Origin: an archaeon
GTDB taxonomy: Archaea; Thermoproteota; Nitrososphaeria; Nitrososphaerales; Gagatemarchaeaceae
NCBI GenBank assembly: GCA_021827865.1
Contig: JAKAUC010000009.1
Location: 1-64,000 of the forward strand
DNA length: 64,000 bases
Direction of reading: 5' to 3'
The notes beneath the pieces were generated by a model, which saw nothing but the letters and a program-made list of their open reading frames with translations, ran no database searches and was not told the origin of the DNA. Positions 8,010-15,794 of the stretch are shown piece after piece; position 1 is the stretch's first letter; every line of letters starts with the position of its first letter. The translations under genes and the position numbers were made by a program.

Positions 8010-8813
8010 CTATGATGTGCTCACGTAGAGGGTTATCTCCCCGCCGTTAGCCTGGTAGCTGACACCGGCCTGGGGGTTGACGCCTTGAGAGAACCACGGG
8101 TTCGGCAGGCTGTAAGGGAACGAGACCACCTCAGAGTCTATGAAGTTCGTCTTGTTCGAGCCAATCTGACTGAAGGCCATTGATGCTTGGTTGTAACTTT
8201 GCCACGAGTCATGTTGTGATACCGGGAAGTTCCATTGCACAGTGAACTGGGGGAGGAAGTAGGTGCAGGGAGAGCCTGAGCTGGTCTTCGCTACCAACAT
8301 AGTCGCGTCACCCAGGCTTATCTTGTAATCGACGGGTAGCAAGGTGCCATTGGAAACAGCGAACCCTTGCATCCTTCCCGAGTACGCGTATTGGACTACC
8401 GAAGAGAGGAAGAATGTCACGTTATGGAAGTTGACGTAGGCCTCGTCCATGTAGGACGTAAACACCGGGACGAAGGTGACGTACCAGTATGTCGTACCGT
8501 TGATTGTGGTGGTACCGTTGGCGGCCAGGGTGACGTTCGAGTAAGGCAACTTTCCTAGCTTGGTGACCGTACCGTTGAGCCCGCCACCCGTTACCGTGGT
8601 AGTGATGTTAGGCTTGCCCGTGTTGTAGTCCGGAAGGACAAGGGCGTGTGGGACCGAAGACAGGCAGCTGGATGCCGCGATGTCCCCCCCTATGACGTTG
8701 TTCGGACTTGGACCCGGGGGGAGCGCGTAGGCAACCGATATGGCTAGGACGACCGCCAGTAGGACCGCGAAAGCCGAAGTGAGCACGGTCTTCTTTCCCA
8801 AGCCCAAATGCAT
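8010..8813 (-). CDS. Secreted protein of unknown function
   Basis: A 267-residue exported protein. A Sec signal peptide is clear: a positive N-terminus (LGKK), a hydrophobic core at about residues 10-28 (LTSAFAVLLAVVLAISVAYA) and an Ala-rich cleavage region before PPGPSPNN. The mature part is Asn/Ser/Thr/Tyr-rich with many N-glycosylation sequons (NIT, NVT, NGT), typical of archaeal surface proteins. It contains DYKISLG, also present in the 5165-5725 protein. It is divergent from the membrane-bound winged-helix gene at 8926, with a palindrome between them. Confidence 0.75.
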   Translation of the reverse strand: MHLGLGKKTVLTSAFAVLLAVVLAISVAYALPPGPSPNNVIGGDIAASSCLSSVPHALVLPDYNTGKPNITTTVTGGGLNGTVTKLGKLPYSNVTLAANGTTTINGTTYWYVTFVPVFTSYMDEAYVNFHNVTFFLSSVVQYAYSGRMQGFAVSNGTLLPVDYKISLGDATMLVAKTSSGSPCTYFLPQFTVQWNFPVSQHDSWQSYNQASMAFSQIGSNKTNFIDSEVVSFPYSLPNPWFSQGVNPQAGVSYQANGGEITLYVSTS

Positions 8814-8864
8814 GCCAAGTCCTTTCCTGGCGGGGGAGATAGTTCTACGCTTTAGGATGGCCCC

Positions 8865-8880
8865 GTTCTAATGTTAGAAC
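8865..8880. promoter_or_regulatory. Perfect palindrome in divergent promoter (likely operator)
   Basis: GTTCTAA-TG-TTAGAAC: 7-bp perfect arms with a 2-bp TG spacer. It lies between a TATA-like CTATCT on the minus strand near 8841 and CTATTA on the plus strand near 8880-8886. It would suit a dimeric winged-helix regulator controlling both genes. Confidence 0.6.
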
Positions 8881-8925
8881 TATTAGAGATTCGCGAAGAA
8901 CCATGTGTGAAACGCTTGGTCTAGC

Positions 8926-9345
8926 TTGAAACAGAACAATCCAGATGACATCCTCGAAGGGACCACGCGGCGGGTCTTCAGGTTCGTGTACCGCCAGCAG
9001 AACCCGGTCGGAATCCATGATGTGCAGCGTGGCCTCGGCCTGAGCTCACCTTCGGTCGCGCACTACCACATAGGAAAGCTCGTGAAGGCCGGTCTCCTGA
9101 AAGAAGAAGGGGGTGGGTACGTCGTCGACAAGGTCGTCTTCGAGAATATGATCCGTGTCAGGAGGGCGGCCATTCCTCTCCAGACCGCCTATGCCGTGTT
9201 CCTGCTGTCGGCTTTCGCACTGCTAGTCACGGTGTTCCGGCCGGCCCCGGTCTCTTCGACCTATGTCTTCGCCGTCGTGGTGATTGGGGCGGCTCTCGCC
9301 GTTTCCATGTTCGAGGCGTACAAGGCGATGAAGGCGACGGTGTGA
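8926..9345 (+). CDS. Membrane-anchored winged-helix regulator (HTH then 2 TM)
   Basis: A 139-residue predicted transcription factor tethered to the membrane. Residues ~8-75 form an ArsR/MarR-like winged helix (VFRFVYRQQNPVGIHDVQRG, then SSPSVAHYHIGKLVKAGLLK and the wing GGGYVVD). Two hydrophobic helices follow, at about 83-103 and 110-130. The TTG start at 8926 is the first in the frame. It is divergent from a secreted-protein gene and probably controls that gene and itself through the palindrome at 8865-8880. Signal unknown. Confidence 0.75.
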   Translation: MKQNNPDDILEGTTRRVFRFVYRQQNPVGIHDVQRGLGLSSPSVAHYHIGKLVKAGLLKEEGGGYVVDKVVFENMIRVRRAAIPLQTAYAVFLLSAFALLVTVFRPAPVSSTYVFAVVVIGAALAVSMFEAYKAMKATV

Positions 9346-9532
9346 ATGGCACGGCGACCTCACGCCAAAGGTGACCGAGCCCGCTTTTTGGCCCTTGGCC
9401 AAGGACCTGCAGGCGGCTGTTTCGGTCCATGAGACGAGCTAGAGACTTGACTGGGGTCGGCCGATGGGACTTTTCCGACGAGTCAGTCATGGGTGCCTTC
9501 AATAAATACACCACCCCGGCCCTGGGCCAGCC

Positions 9533-10561
9533 ATGCCGCGGATACTTTACGGCGTCAGCCCCATAGGGCTGGGGCACGCCACGAGGTCCCTGGTGGTGGC
9601 CAGGGAGCTGGAGAAGAAGGGGGCGGAGGTCAAGATGTTCTCCGGGGGGAAGGCGGCGGAGTTCCTGAGGGGGTGCGGGGTCGAGGTCGAGGACATCGTG
9701 GAGGACGCCGGCCCGAAAATCGCGGGCGGCGAGATGAAGAACGCGTCTGCCTGGTACCTCAGGTCCTGGCTGGCCCAGAGGAGAAACGTCCCCAAGGCGC
9801 TGAGGCTGGCGGCGTCGTTCGCCCCGGACGTGGTCGTGTGCGACGAGGAGTTCTCAGGGGTGACGGCCGCGGGGGAGATGGGGGTCCCCAGGGCGTTCAT
9901 GGCCGACGAGCTGGAGCTCGGCTTCGCCAGGGGGATGGTGGCGCGCGCCATAGAGGGGAGGGTGGAGGGGTGGTACAGGGGCCTCCTCGGGGCGGTCGAC
10001 CTCCTGATAATCCCAGAAGAGGGGGAGGACGCGGGGAACAAGAGGTTCGTGGGGCCCATCGTGCGGGCTCCGACCGCCATCTGCGCCGAGGTCCGCGCGA
10101 GGCACGGCCTCCCTGAGGGGAGGACGGTCCTGGTCAGCCTCAGCGGGAGCGGAGCCGGGAGGGAGCTCGCCTGGAAGGCCATGGACGCCCTGGGCTCCGT
10201 CCCCGGGGGGCGTCCCTCGCTGGTGGTGGTGGGGAACAGGGGGGCGAAGCTGGAAGGGGAGGGGGTCTACGACCTCGGCCTGGTGAAAGACAACCAGGAC
10301 CTGGTCGCCTGCGCCGACCTCGTCATATCCACGGCCGGGAAGAGCACCATAGACGAGGCCGCGGCCGCCGGGACCCCAATCATAGCCGTCCCAATCAGGA
10401 ACCATGCGGAGCAGGAGAGGAACGCGGCGGCGTTGGGGTACTCCGCGTCGGACTCGGAAAGGCTGCGGGAGCTCGTCCGGCTGAAGATCGGCGCCAGGGG
10501 GGAGCCGAAGGCCTACGACGGCGGGAGCCGCGCGGCGGAGCTGATCACGTCCCTCGCCTAG
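9533..10561 (+). CDS. MurG-like glycosyltransferase (GT-B fold)
   Basis: Predicted nucleotide-sugar-dependent glycosyltransferase of 342 aa. It has the GT-B two-domain layout: an N-terminal domain beginning RILYGVSPIGLGHATRSLVV, whose GLGHATR glycine-rich loop is typical of MurG/GT28-like proteins, and a C-terminal domain with VLVSLSGSGAGRE and the donor-binding stretch ADLVISTAGKSTIDEAAAAG followed by PIIAVPIRNHAEQ. Acceptor unknown; surface glycan or glycolipid synthesis is likely. An AATAAATA TATA box sits about 30 bp upstream of the ATG. Confidence 0.82.
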   Translation: MPRILYGVSPIGLGHATRSLVVARELEKKGAEVKMFSGGKAAEFLRGCGVEVEDIVEDAGPKIAGGEMKNASAWYLRSWLAQRRNVPKALRLAASFAPDVVVCDEEFSGVTAAGEMGVPRAFMADELELGFARGMVARAIEGRVEGWYRGLLGAVDLLIIPEEGEDAGNKRFVGPIVRAPTAICAEVRARHGLPEGRTVLVSLSGSGAGRELAWKAMDALGSVPGGRPSLVVVGNRGAKLEGEGVYDLGLVKDNQDLVACADLVISTAGKSTIDEAAAAGTPIIAVPIRNHAEQERNAAALGYSASDSERLRELVRLKIGARGEPKAYDGGSRAAELITSLA

Positions 10562-10567
10562 CCTCGG

Positions 10568-11287
10568 TCAGGGCGCCCTTCGGGCCGGGGCTTCCTTCTC
10601 CTGGACATCCTTGAGGGAGGCGATCAGGGCCTCGTCGGTCGGGATACCGGAGAGGGCCAGGACCAGCCGCTCCTTCCTGGCCAGCTCTACGGCGAGAGGG
10701 TCCACCTCCTTGGGGCCGTGGATGACGACCATCCTGGGCTTGAGCTGCGACACCCGTATCGCGACCAGGGGGCTCCTCCCCATCCCCACCTTCGTGAAGA
10801 CCAGCGCCCGCTCGGTGGTCGCGCCGAATATCCTGTAGAAGTCGTAGCCCGAAAGGGCGTAGATCGTCTTTATGCTGTCCACCACCGTGTATCCGTAGAG
10901 CTTCACCTGTTCCGGCTCCCCAGAGAGGACTGTCGCGTCCAGGGCGCGGAGTATCTTCGTCGCCTCGACCGGGGCAGGGAACTCGCCGATGGAGAGTATC
11001 GCCTGCTCTTCGCCGCTGGCCACGAGCTTGGAGACGACCCTCTCCTTCCCTTCGTCCAGCCTCACCAGCGCCTCCACGTACTTCTTGACGAACTGGACCC
11101 CCGGGGAGGGCCTGCGCCCCGACTCGTAGTCGCTGAGGACCGAGGCTGAAAGCCCCAGGGCGTGCGCGAGGGCGACCTGCTTGATCCCGAGCCTGTCCCT
11201 CCAGGCCCTCATCGCCCGCCCAGCGTCCGGGCTGGCTACCACGTCCCCCGCTATCTTCGCGAGGGCGTCGCCGGGAGAAGATTCCAT
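10568..11287 (-). CDS. XRE-type transcriptional regulator with archaeal C-terminal domain
   Basis: A 239-residue regulator. Residues ~24-75 form a Cro/CI helix-turn-helix (WRDRLGIKQVALAHALGLS, SVLSDYESGRRPSPG). The C-terminal ~150 residues form a separate domain with motifs LYGYTVVDSIKTIYAL and RMVVIHGPKEVDPLAVELA, resembling ligand-sensing domains attached to HTH proteins in archaea. The ligand is unknown. It is convergent with the glycosyltransferase and leads the 11330 gene by about 40 bp on the same strand. Confidence 0.75.
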   Translation of the reverse strand: MESSPGDALAKIAGDVVASPDAGRAMRAWRDRLGIKQVALAHALGLSASVLSDYESGRRPSPGVQFVKKYVEALVRLDEGKERVVSKLVASGEEQAILSIGEFPAPVEATKILRALDATVLSGEPEQVKLYGYTVVDSIKTIYALSGYDFYRIFGATTERALVFTKVGMGRSPLVAIRVSQLKPRMVVIHGPKEVDPLAVELARKERLVLALSGIPTDEALIASLKDVQEKEAPARRAP

Positions 11288-11329
11288 GCAATTAGCCGGT
11301 TGCCGTAGCTCAGATAAGTCTTTGGCGAA

Positions 11330-12307
11330 CTATTCCGGACCCCATCGCTTCTTCGAAAGGGCGGCCACCTGCTCCTTCAGCACGGCGACCCCCAGCCTGA
11401 CAGGTGCCTCCTCTCTCGCCAGGCCCAGCTGCCTCGTCAGCCGCTCGCCGAGGAGCTTCCCGTCCCCGGTGGTGAGGCTCGAGAGTGTCTCCCTGGGCCG
11501 GGCGCGGAGGAGGGCGGTGACACCTTCCGCGAGCTCCTCGCCGAGGAAAGAGTAGCACTCGGCCAGCTCCATGCGGACCACGAGCTCCCTGGCCTTGGCC
11601 GAGAGGATCTCTGTCCTGGCGGCCGACCACTCCGACTCCCCCTGTGGCGCCCCTCCCCGGAGGATGTCGTGCAGGACCGTCAGCCCCTCCAGCCTGGCGC
11701 CGCACCCGGCCCTGCTGGCCGCCTCCAGGCCGGCGCCCGCGGCGACTGCTTCGAAGCTCTTGGCTGCGCCCCTGGAAAACGACCTGAGCTGGGAGAGCAG
11801 GTGGCTCGGGGACGGGACCGCCTCCTTGGACAGGAGGAAGGCGCCGGCGAACTCGTAGCTCGATGCCATGAGCCAAAAGTCCGCGTCGATCAGGCTCCCC
11901 TTCGCGAGGGCGTCCTCGGCCCTCCCCAGTCCCTTCAGCGCCGAGCCGAGGCGGGCGGTGCTCGCAGCCTCAGCCGACGCCGAGAGGGTGGCTGAGCTGG
12001 TGGCTATGGCGGTGGAGAGCGTAAGGGAAGTGTCTCGGACGGGCTTCGCCGAGGCCAGAGAGAGGGCGCGCTCGGGCCTGGGCCTCAGGACCTCGTCCTC
12101 GGTGGCGAAGGCCACGTCCACGAACACGTCCCCGAGCTTGAGCGAAGTGGCAGGGCGAGTATCGCCTGTCACCACCAGGACGTCGAACTCGCAGCTGTAC
12201 CTCTGCATCCCCCTCGAAGCGCACCCCACGACGGCCACGGCAGAGTCGAGGTAGGCGTCCAGTATCGGCCTCAGGTGGTCCGCGACGGGCCCGGTCTTCC
12301 CCTTCAT
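11330..12307 (-). CDS. Conserved hypothetical, nucleotidyltransferase-like N-terminus
   Basis: A 325-residue soluble protein. Residues ~20-75 resemble a minimal nucleotidyltransferase core: VVGCASRGMQRYSCEFDVLVV, with an Asp after the strand, then DVFVDVAF. The rest is alpha-helical and Ala/Ser/Leu-rich, with patterns expected of a HEPN-like or substrate-binding helical bundle. Whether the catalytic acidic pair is intact is uncertain. It is divergent from the tfb gene. Function unknown. Confidence 0.55.
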   Translation of the reverse strand: MKGKTGPVADHLRPILDAYLDSAVAVVGCASRGMQRYSCEFDVLVVTGDTRPATSLKLGDVFVDVAFATEDEVLRPRPERALSLASAKPVRDTSLTLSTAIATSSATLSASAEAASTARLGSALKGLGRAEDALAKGSLIDADFWLMASSYEFAGAFLLSKEAVPSPSHLLSQLRSFSRGAAKSFEAVAAGAGLEAASRAGCGARLEGLTVLHDILRGGAPQGESEWSAARTEILSAKARELVVRMELAECYSFLGEELAEGVTALLRARPRETLSSLTTGDGKLLGERLTRQLGLAREEAPVRLGVAVLKEQVAALSKKRWGPE

Positions 12308-12440
12308 CTGATAATCGTCCTTTGCAGCTCTGAAAACGTCCTATGAAAACGTGCCAAGTAGAGTTTCGCCCGCGGTCCGCCATCCAATTCTAACCGATAA
12401 CACGGTCGTGCATTGAAATTCCTCTAAAAGAGGCACAAGA

Positions 12441-12450
12441 CATATATATG
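12441..12450 (+). promoter_or_regulatory. TATA box upstream of tfb
   Basis: CATATATATG, itself palindromic, about 40 bp before the GTG at 12486. Confidence 0.5.
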
Positions 12451-12485
12451 TGACAGGGAGGGTGTGACATGTAAGTATTTCGTTA

Positions 12486-13433
12486 GTGATAGATTTGTTC
12501 GCAGACAAAGACTTCTCGAGACTGATGCGCCTGCAGAAGGCGATGGACAAGTGCCCCCGCTGCGGCAAGGGGCCGATGATCGTCGACTCCGCCGGGGGCG
12601 AGCTGTTCTGCGGCGCCTGCGGCTTCGTAGTGAAGGAGAAGATCGAGGAGGTCGGGCCCGAGTGGAGGGCTTTCTCCAAGGAGGAGAAGGACGACAGGAG
12701 CAGGGGAGGGATTCCTACGTCCATAGCAATGCACGACATGGGCCTCGCGACCGTCATAGGAGGGGTCAACAAGGACGCTTCGGGCAAGTCCCTCTCGGCC
12801 TCCATGAAGGCGACCGTGGAGAGGCTCAGGACCTGGGACTCGCGCAGCCAGGTGCACGAGCCGGTCGACAGGAACCTGAGGCAGGCTTTCAGCGAGCTGG
12901 ACAGGCTCTCGGACAAGCTCTCGGTCTCCGACGCCGTGGTCGAGAAGGCGGCCTACGTCTACAGGAAGGCCCTGGAGAGGGGGCTGGTGAGGGGCAGGTC
13001 GATCTCTGCCATAATCGCGGCGTCGCTCTATGCCGCCTGCAGGGACACCCAGACCCCGAGGACGCTGAAGGACCTGGCGGCGGTCTCGAACGTGAAGAAG
13101 AAGGACATCGCCAGGTGCTACAGGCTTCTGCTCAAGGAGATGGACATCAAGATGCCCGTGGTGGACCCCACGAAGTGCATCTCGAGGATCGCGTCGAAGG
13201 CGGGGCTCTCCGAGAAGACGAAGAGGAGGGCGCTGGAGATACTGAAGAGGGCCGAGGAGACGAGGATTTCAGCCGGCAAGGACCCCATGGGGCTGGCTGC
13301 GGCTGCGCTCTATGTCGCCTGCACCCTGGAAGGGGAGGACAAGACCCAGAAGGACGTGGCCGAGGCGGCCGGGGTCACCGAAGTCACCATCAGGAACAGG
13401 TACAAGGGACTCAGGTCCGCGCTGGGGATCTAG
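12486..13433 (+). CDS. tfb: Transcription initiation factor B (TFB)
   Basis: Archaeal TFIIB homologue that bridges TBP-bound promoters and RNA polymerase. The 315-residue protein has a zinc ribbon with Cys pairs at CPRCGKG and CGACG (about residues 23-44), a B-finger region (WRAFSKEEKDDRSRGG), and two cyclin-like repeats (about 115-200 and 210-310). The repeats show SISAIIAASLYAACRD and PMGLAAAALYVACTLEG, with a C-terminal recognition helix (AAGVTEVTIRNRYKGL). A GTG start at 12486 is used; the ATG of MRLQKAM just upstream of the ribbon is an alternative. Confidence 0.95.
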   Translation: MIDLFADKDFSRLMRLQKAMDKCPRCGKGPMIVDSAGGELFCGACGFVVKEKIEEVGPEWRAFSKEEKDDRSRGGIPTSIAMHDMGLATVIGGVNKDASGKSLSASMKATVERLRTWDSRSQVHEPVDRNLRQAFSELDRLSDKLSVSDAVVEKAAYVYRKALERGLVRGRSISAIIAASLYAACRDTQTPRTLKDLAAVSNVKKKDIARCYRLLLKEMDIKMPVVDPTKCISRIASKAGLSEKTKRRALEILKRAEETRISAGKDPMGLAAAALYVACTLEGEDKTQKDVAEAAGVTEVTIRNRYKGLRSALGI

Positions 13434-13580
13434 AACCGGTCCGCAATCGGCGGCCGGGCACCTGAGCTTCTCGAAAAGCTGTCCGCCGCCGCTCTGACCG
13501 ACCCCTTGGAATCCCAGGGCATGTAGGGACGCGTGGAGCAGGAGCCCGGCTCCTCAGGCAGCGGTCCGCTGCCGCCCTTC

Positions 13581-14111
13581 TCAGTCTTCCCTTACGAGCC
13601 TTTCTTTCCCGCGCTCGGCCAGCCCTCCTCTGGGGTAGATCGAGGGGAAGCTAGAAGAGAGAATGTCGACGTACTTCGCCGTCTCCGCATCGTTCATGAA
13701 CTGGAACATGTACCTCCCCGAGTAAGGCTCGGGGGGGCCTTCCCGCCTCAGGAACTCGATGTGGATGAGCGGGTCCCCCTGCTTGATCGTTATCGGGGTC
13801 CTCTCGTTGCTCAGGTTCACCAGCTCCAGGGCGAGCCTCCCGACGAAGCCGCTGTGGACCTTGACGGAGTTGAGGAACGACAGCCCCAGCCTCCCGAACT
13901 TGCTCTTGGAGGTGAGGTGCGCGACCACGTCCGGGGGGGTGAACACTATCTCCCGCGAGACCATGTTCCTGTGCTCGAGGTAGTTGAGGGTCCTGTCTTC
14001 GCGGACCGTCAGGACGTACCCGTCCCCGTCGAAGGCCGAGCTCTCGGACGGGTAGATGCAGCCGTACTTGGCCACCATCTCCCTCATGATGGGCGCTCCG
14101 ATCACTGTCAT
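13581..14111 (-). CDS. dcd: dCTP deaminase / dUTPase-family nucleotide hydrolase
   Basis: Predicted to make dUMP/dUTP precursors by deaminating dCTP, or to hydrolyse dUTP. The 176-residue trimer-fold protein shows the family landmarks: TSKSKFGRLGLSF (phosphate-contacting S-rich segment), HSGFVGRLALELVNLS, where the Glu matches the deaminase catalytic Glu, and KQGDPLIHIEF. The R-S-S-x-A-R form of motif 2 is altered to KSKFGR, so deaminase versus dUTPase activity is unsettled. Its ATG overlaps the stop of the upstream CPBP protease gene by 4 bp. Confidence 0.8.
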   Translation of the reverse strand: MTVIGAPIMREMVAKYGCIYPSESSAFDGDGYVLTVREDRTLNYLEHRNMVSREIVFTPPDVVAHLTSKSKFGRLGLSFLNSVKVHSGFVGRLALELVNLSNERTPITIKQGDPLIHIEFLRREGPPEPYSGRYMFQFMNDAETAKYVDILSSSFPSIYPRGGLAERGKERLVRED

Positions 14112-15175
14112 GTTGTTGGAGATGGCCCCGCCCCGGGCCCCTTATCAACAAACCCCTCCGCTTCTGAATGTCTCGCCAGGTACTTGCTCAGGGCCAGATA
14201 CACCACGAGGACGAAGGAGGCGACGCCGAAGAGGAGGGTCAGGTCGTAGTCGACCAGCGCCTCGCCCAGGTAGGCGTTGGCGGCGCTGGCGGAGAGCCCG
14301 AAGGCAGACTGGCCGAAGAAGACGTACACGACCCCGAGGTAGTCGACCCCCCAGTGCGCGAGGACGGCGACGTGGAACCCGTACCTGACGTAGAGGTACC
14401 CCAGGACGAGGCCCCCCCAGACCGCGTCCGGGAGCTTGGCCCAGGACCACCCCCCGGCGCCCCCGCAGTTGACGTGGCAGACCCCGAAGGTGATGGCGCT
14501 CCCCACCATGGCCGCCCAGATGATCGCCGCCGACGCGCCGCCCACGGCCGCTCCCTCGAAGACGGCCGACGGCCGCCAGAGCGCCTTCAGCGCCTGCCTG
14601 GGGGACCTGCCGATGGAGAGGACAAGTGCGAAGAGGCCTATGAGGACGACCCTGAACCCGAACTCCTCCCTGAGGGGGGCCAGGGTGAGGGTGCCCAGCT
14701 CCAGGAGGGGGTCGTAGCTGGCGAAGGGGTTCCCCACCGACCCGAGGACCGACATGGAGACCGCGGTGATGAAAGTCCCGGTGAAGCTGATGAATCCTAT
14801 CGCCACGAGGATCACGAAGAGCGGGCTCTCCATGAGCGTCCCCAACCCCGAGGCGAAGGCCTCTCTGACGGCCCGCAGGGGCCTCTTCTGCTGCCTGGCG
14901 CCGTAGGCGAACATCCCCGCGTAGACGGCCAGGAGCAGAAGGAAAGTCCCCCCGATGGGGACGGTGAAAGGGAGCACGGCCGCCACCGGGCCCACGAACA
15001 GGAAGGTCGGCACGTAGGAGCCGTAGCTCAGATGGTCGGAGAGCCCCCCGTGGAAGACGGCATAGACCCCCGCAGGGAAGGAGCCGACTATCAGCGCCAG
15101 GGTGAAGAATGCCAGGCCGATGAAGACGGCGACGACTGCGTTGGACCCGGGCGACCTCGGCGGCCGGTCCTGCAA
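14108..15175 (-). CDS. CPBP-family intramembrane metalloprotease (CAAX protease-like)
   Basis: Multi-pass membrane protease of the CPBP/Abi family, 355 aa from the TTG at 15175. The start is chosen because the longer frame is Ser/Arg-rich non-conserved sequence overlapping the zinc-ribbon gene. About eight hydrophobic helices are present. The active-site motifs are EEFGFRVVLIG (Glu-Glu-x-x-x-Arg) near residue 190 and FHVAVLAHWGVDY (His) near residue 290. Substrate unknown. It lies in an operon with the zinc-ribbon gene (1-bp gap) and dcd (4-bp overlap). Confidence 0.85.
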   Translation of the reverse strand: MQDRPPRSPGSNAVVAVFIGLAFFTLALIVGSFPAGVYAVFHGGLSDHLSYGSYVPTFLFVGPVAAVLPFTVPIGGTFLLLLAVYAGMFAYGARQQKRPLRAVREAFASGLGTLMESPLFVILVAIGFISFTGTFITAVSMSVLGSVGNPFASYDPLLELGTLTLAPLREEFGFRVVLIGLFALVLSIGRSPRQALKALWRPSAVFEGAAVGGASAAIIWAAMVGSAITFGVCHVNCGGAGGWSWAKLPDAVWGGLVLGYLYVRYGFHVAVLAHWGVDYLGVVYVFFGQSAFGLSASAANAYLGEALVDYDLTLLFGVASFVLVVYLALSKYLARHSEAEGFVDKGPGAGPSPTT

Positions 15176-15176
15176 C

Positions 15177-15395
15177 TCAGCGCTTCTCCTCGTCGTCCGG
15201 CCCCTTCTCCAGGTAGACAGACCCCGAGTAGCCGCACTTCGGGCAGAGGTACTCCGCGGGGACGAAGCCCCACAGGTCCTTGTTGGCTGCGGCCAGGGGG
15301 GAGAGGCAACGGGGGCAGAGCTTCCTTTCCGGCGCGAAGGGGCTGCGCCTGGCCAGGACCGGCTCCCTGTCTTCCGGCTCCCGCTCGGAGTCCAC
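15177..15395 (-). CDS. Small zinc-ribbon protein
   Basis: A 72-residue protein with two CxxC knuckles, LCPRCLSP and LCPKCGYSG, separated by about 22 residues, forming a rubredoxin-type zinc ribbon. The N-terminal 25 residues and the C-terminus (EKGPDDEEKR) are charged and probably disordered. The GTG at 15395 is supported by a TTTTAA element about 27 bp upstream (15420-15426). First gene of the operon with the CPBP protease and dcd. Role unknown. Confidence 0.75.
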   Translation of the reverse strand: MDSEREPEDREPVLARRSPFAPERKLCPRCLSPLAAANKDLWGFVPAEYLCPKCGYSGSVYLEKGPDDEEKR

Positions 15396-15477
15396 GATTG
15401 GCTGGCCGCCGCCGTCCGCTTAAAACCATTAGAGCTGAAGGCCTGGTTCTGTCCCGCCGACGGGTGACCCACCCCGC

Positions 15478-15794
15478 CCCCCAGTCCTGGGCGACATACT
15501 CATGGTCAGCATGTTCCTCGCCTTGCGACCTCCCCTTCAGCCCAGGCGACCTGCCGTCCCCTGATGAGGGATGACCGGCACAGGCAGAGATCCTAAGCAG
15601 TCAGGCTCTGGCGGGGGACCGCCGTCGTCCTCGCGTCGGCGACATTCGCCCTTCCGGCTCAGGGCGGCCGGGGCCTGGGACTCCCCGCGGAGGAGCTCGG
15701 CAGGACGCTTTCCTTCACCGCGCCAAGATTCGACGGCGCGCGGCCCCGCTCCTAACAGGTTCGGGATGAGGCTTATCCCTCTAGGAAGGCGCGC
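15478..15794. other. Intergenic region, 317 bp
   Basis: No ORF with protein-like character. A GCTTATCC element at 15770-15777 is a plausible TATA box for the surface protein. A TGATGA box-C-like sequence near 15561 has no matching box D in the expected range. Confidence 0.35.

Noticed and set aside
9391-9404. CCTTGGCCAAGG palindrome after the 8926 gene
   Set aside because: Short, GC-rich and without promoter context; could be a chance palindrome or weak terminator.
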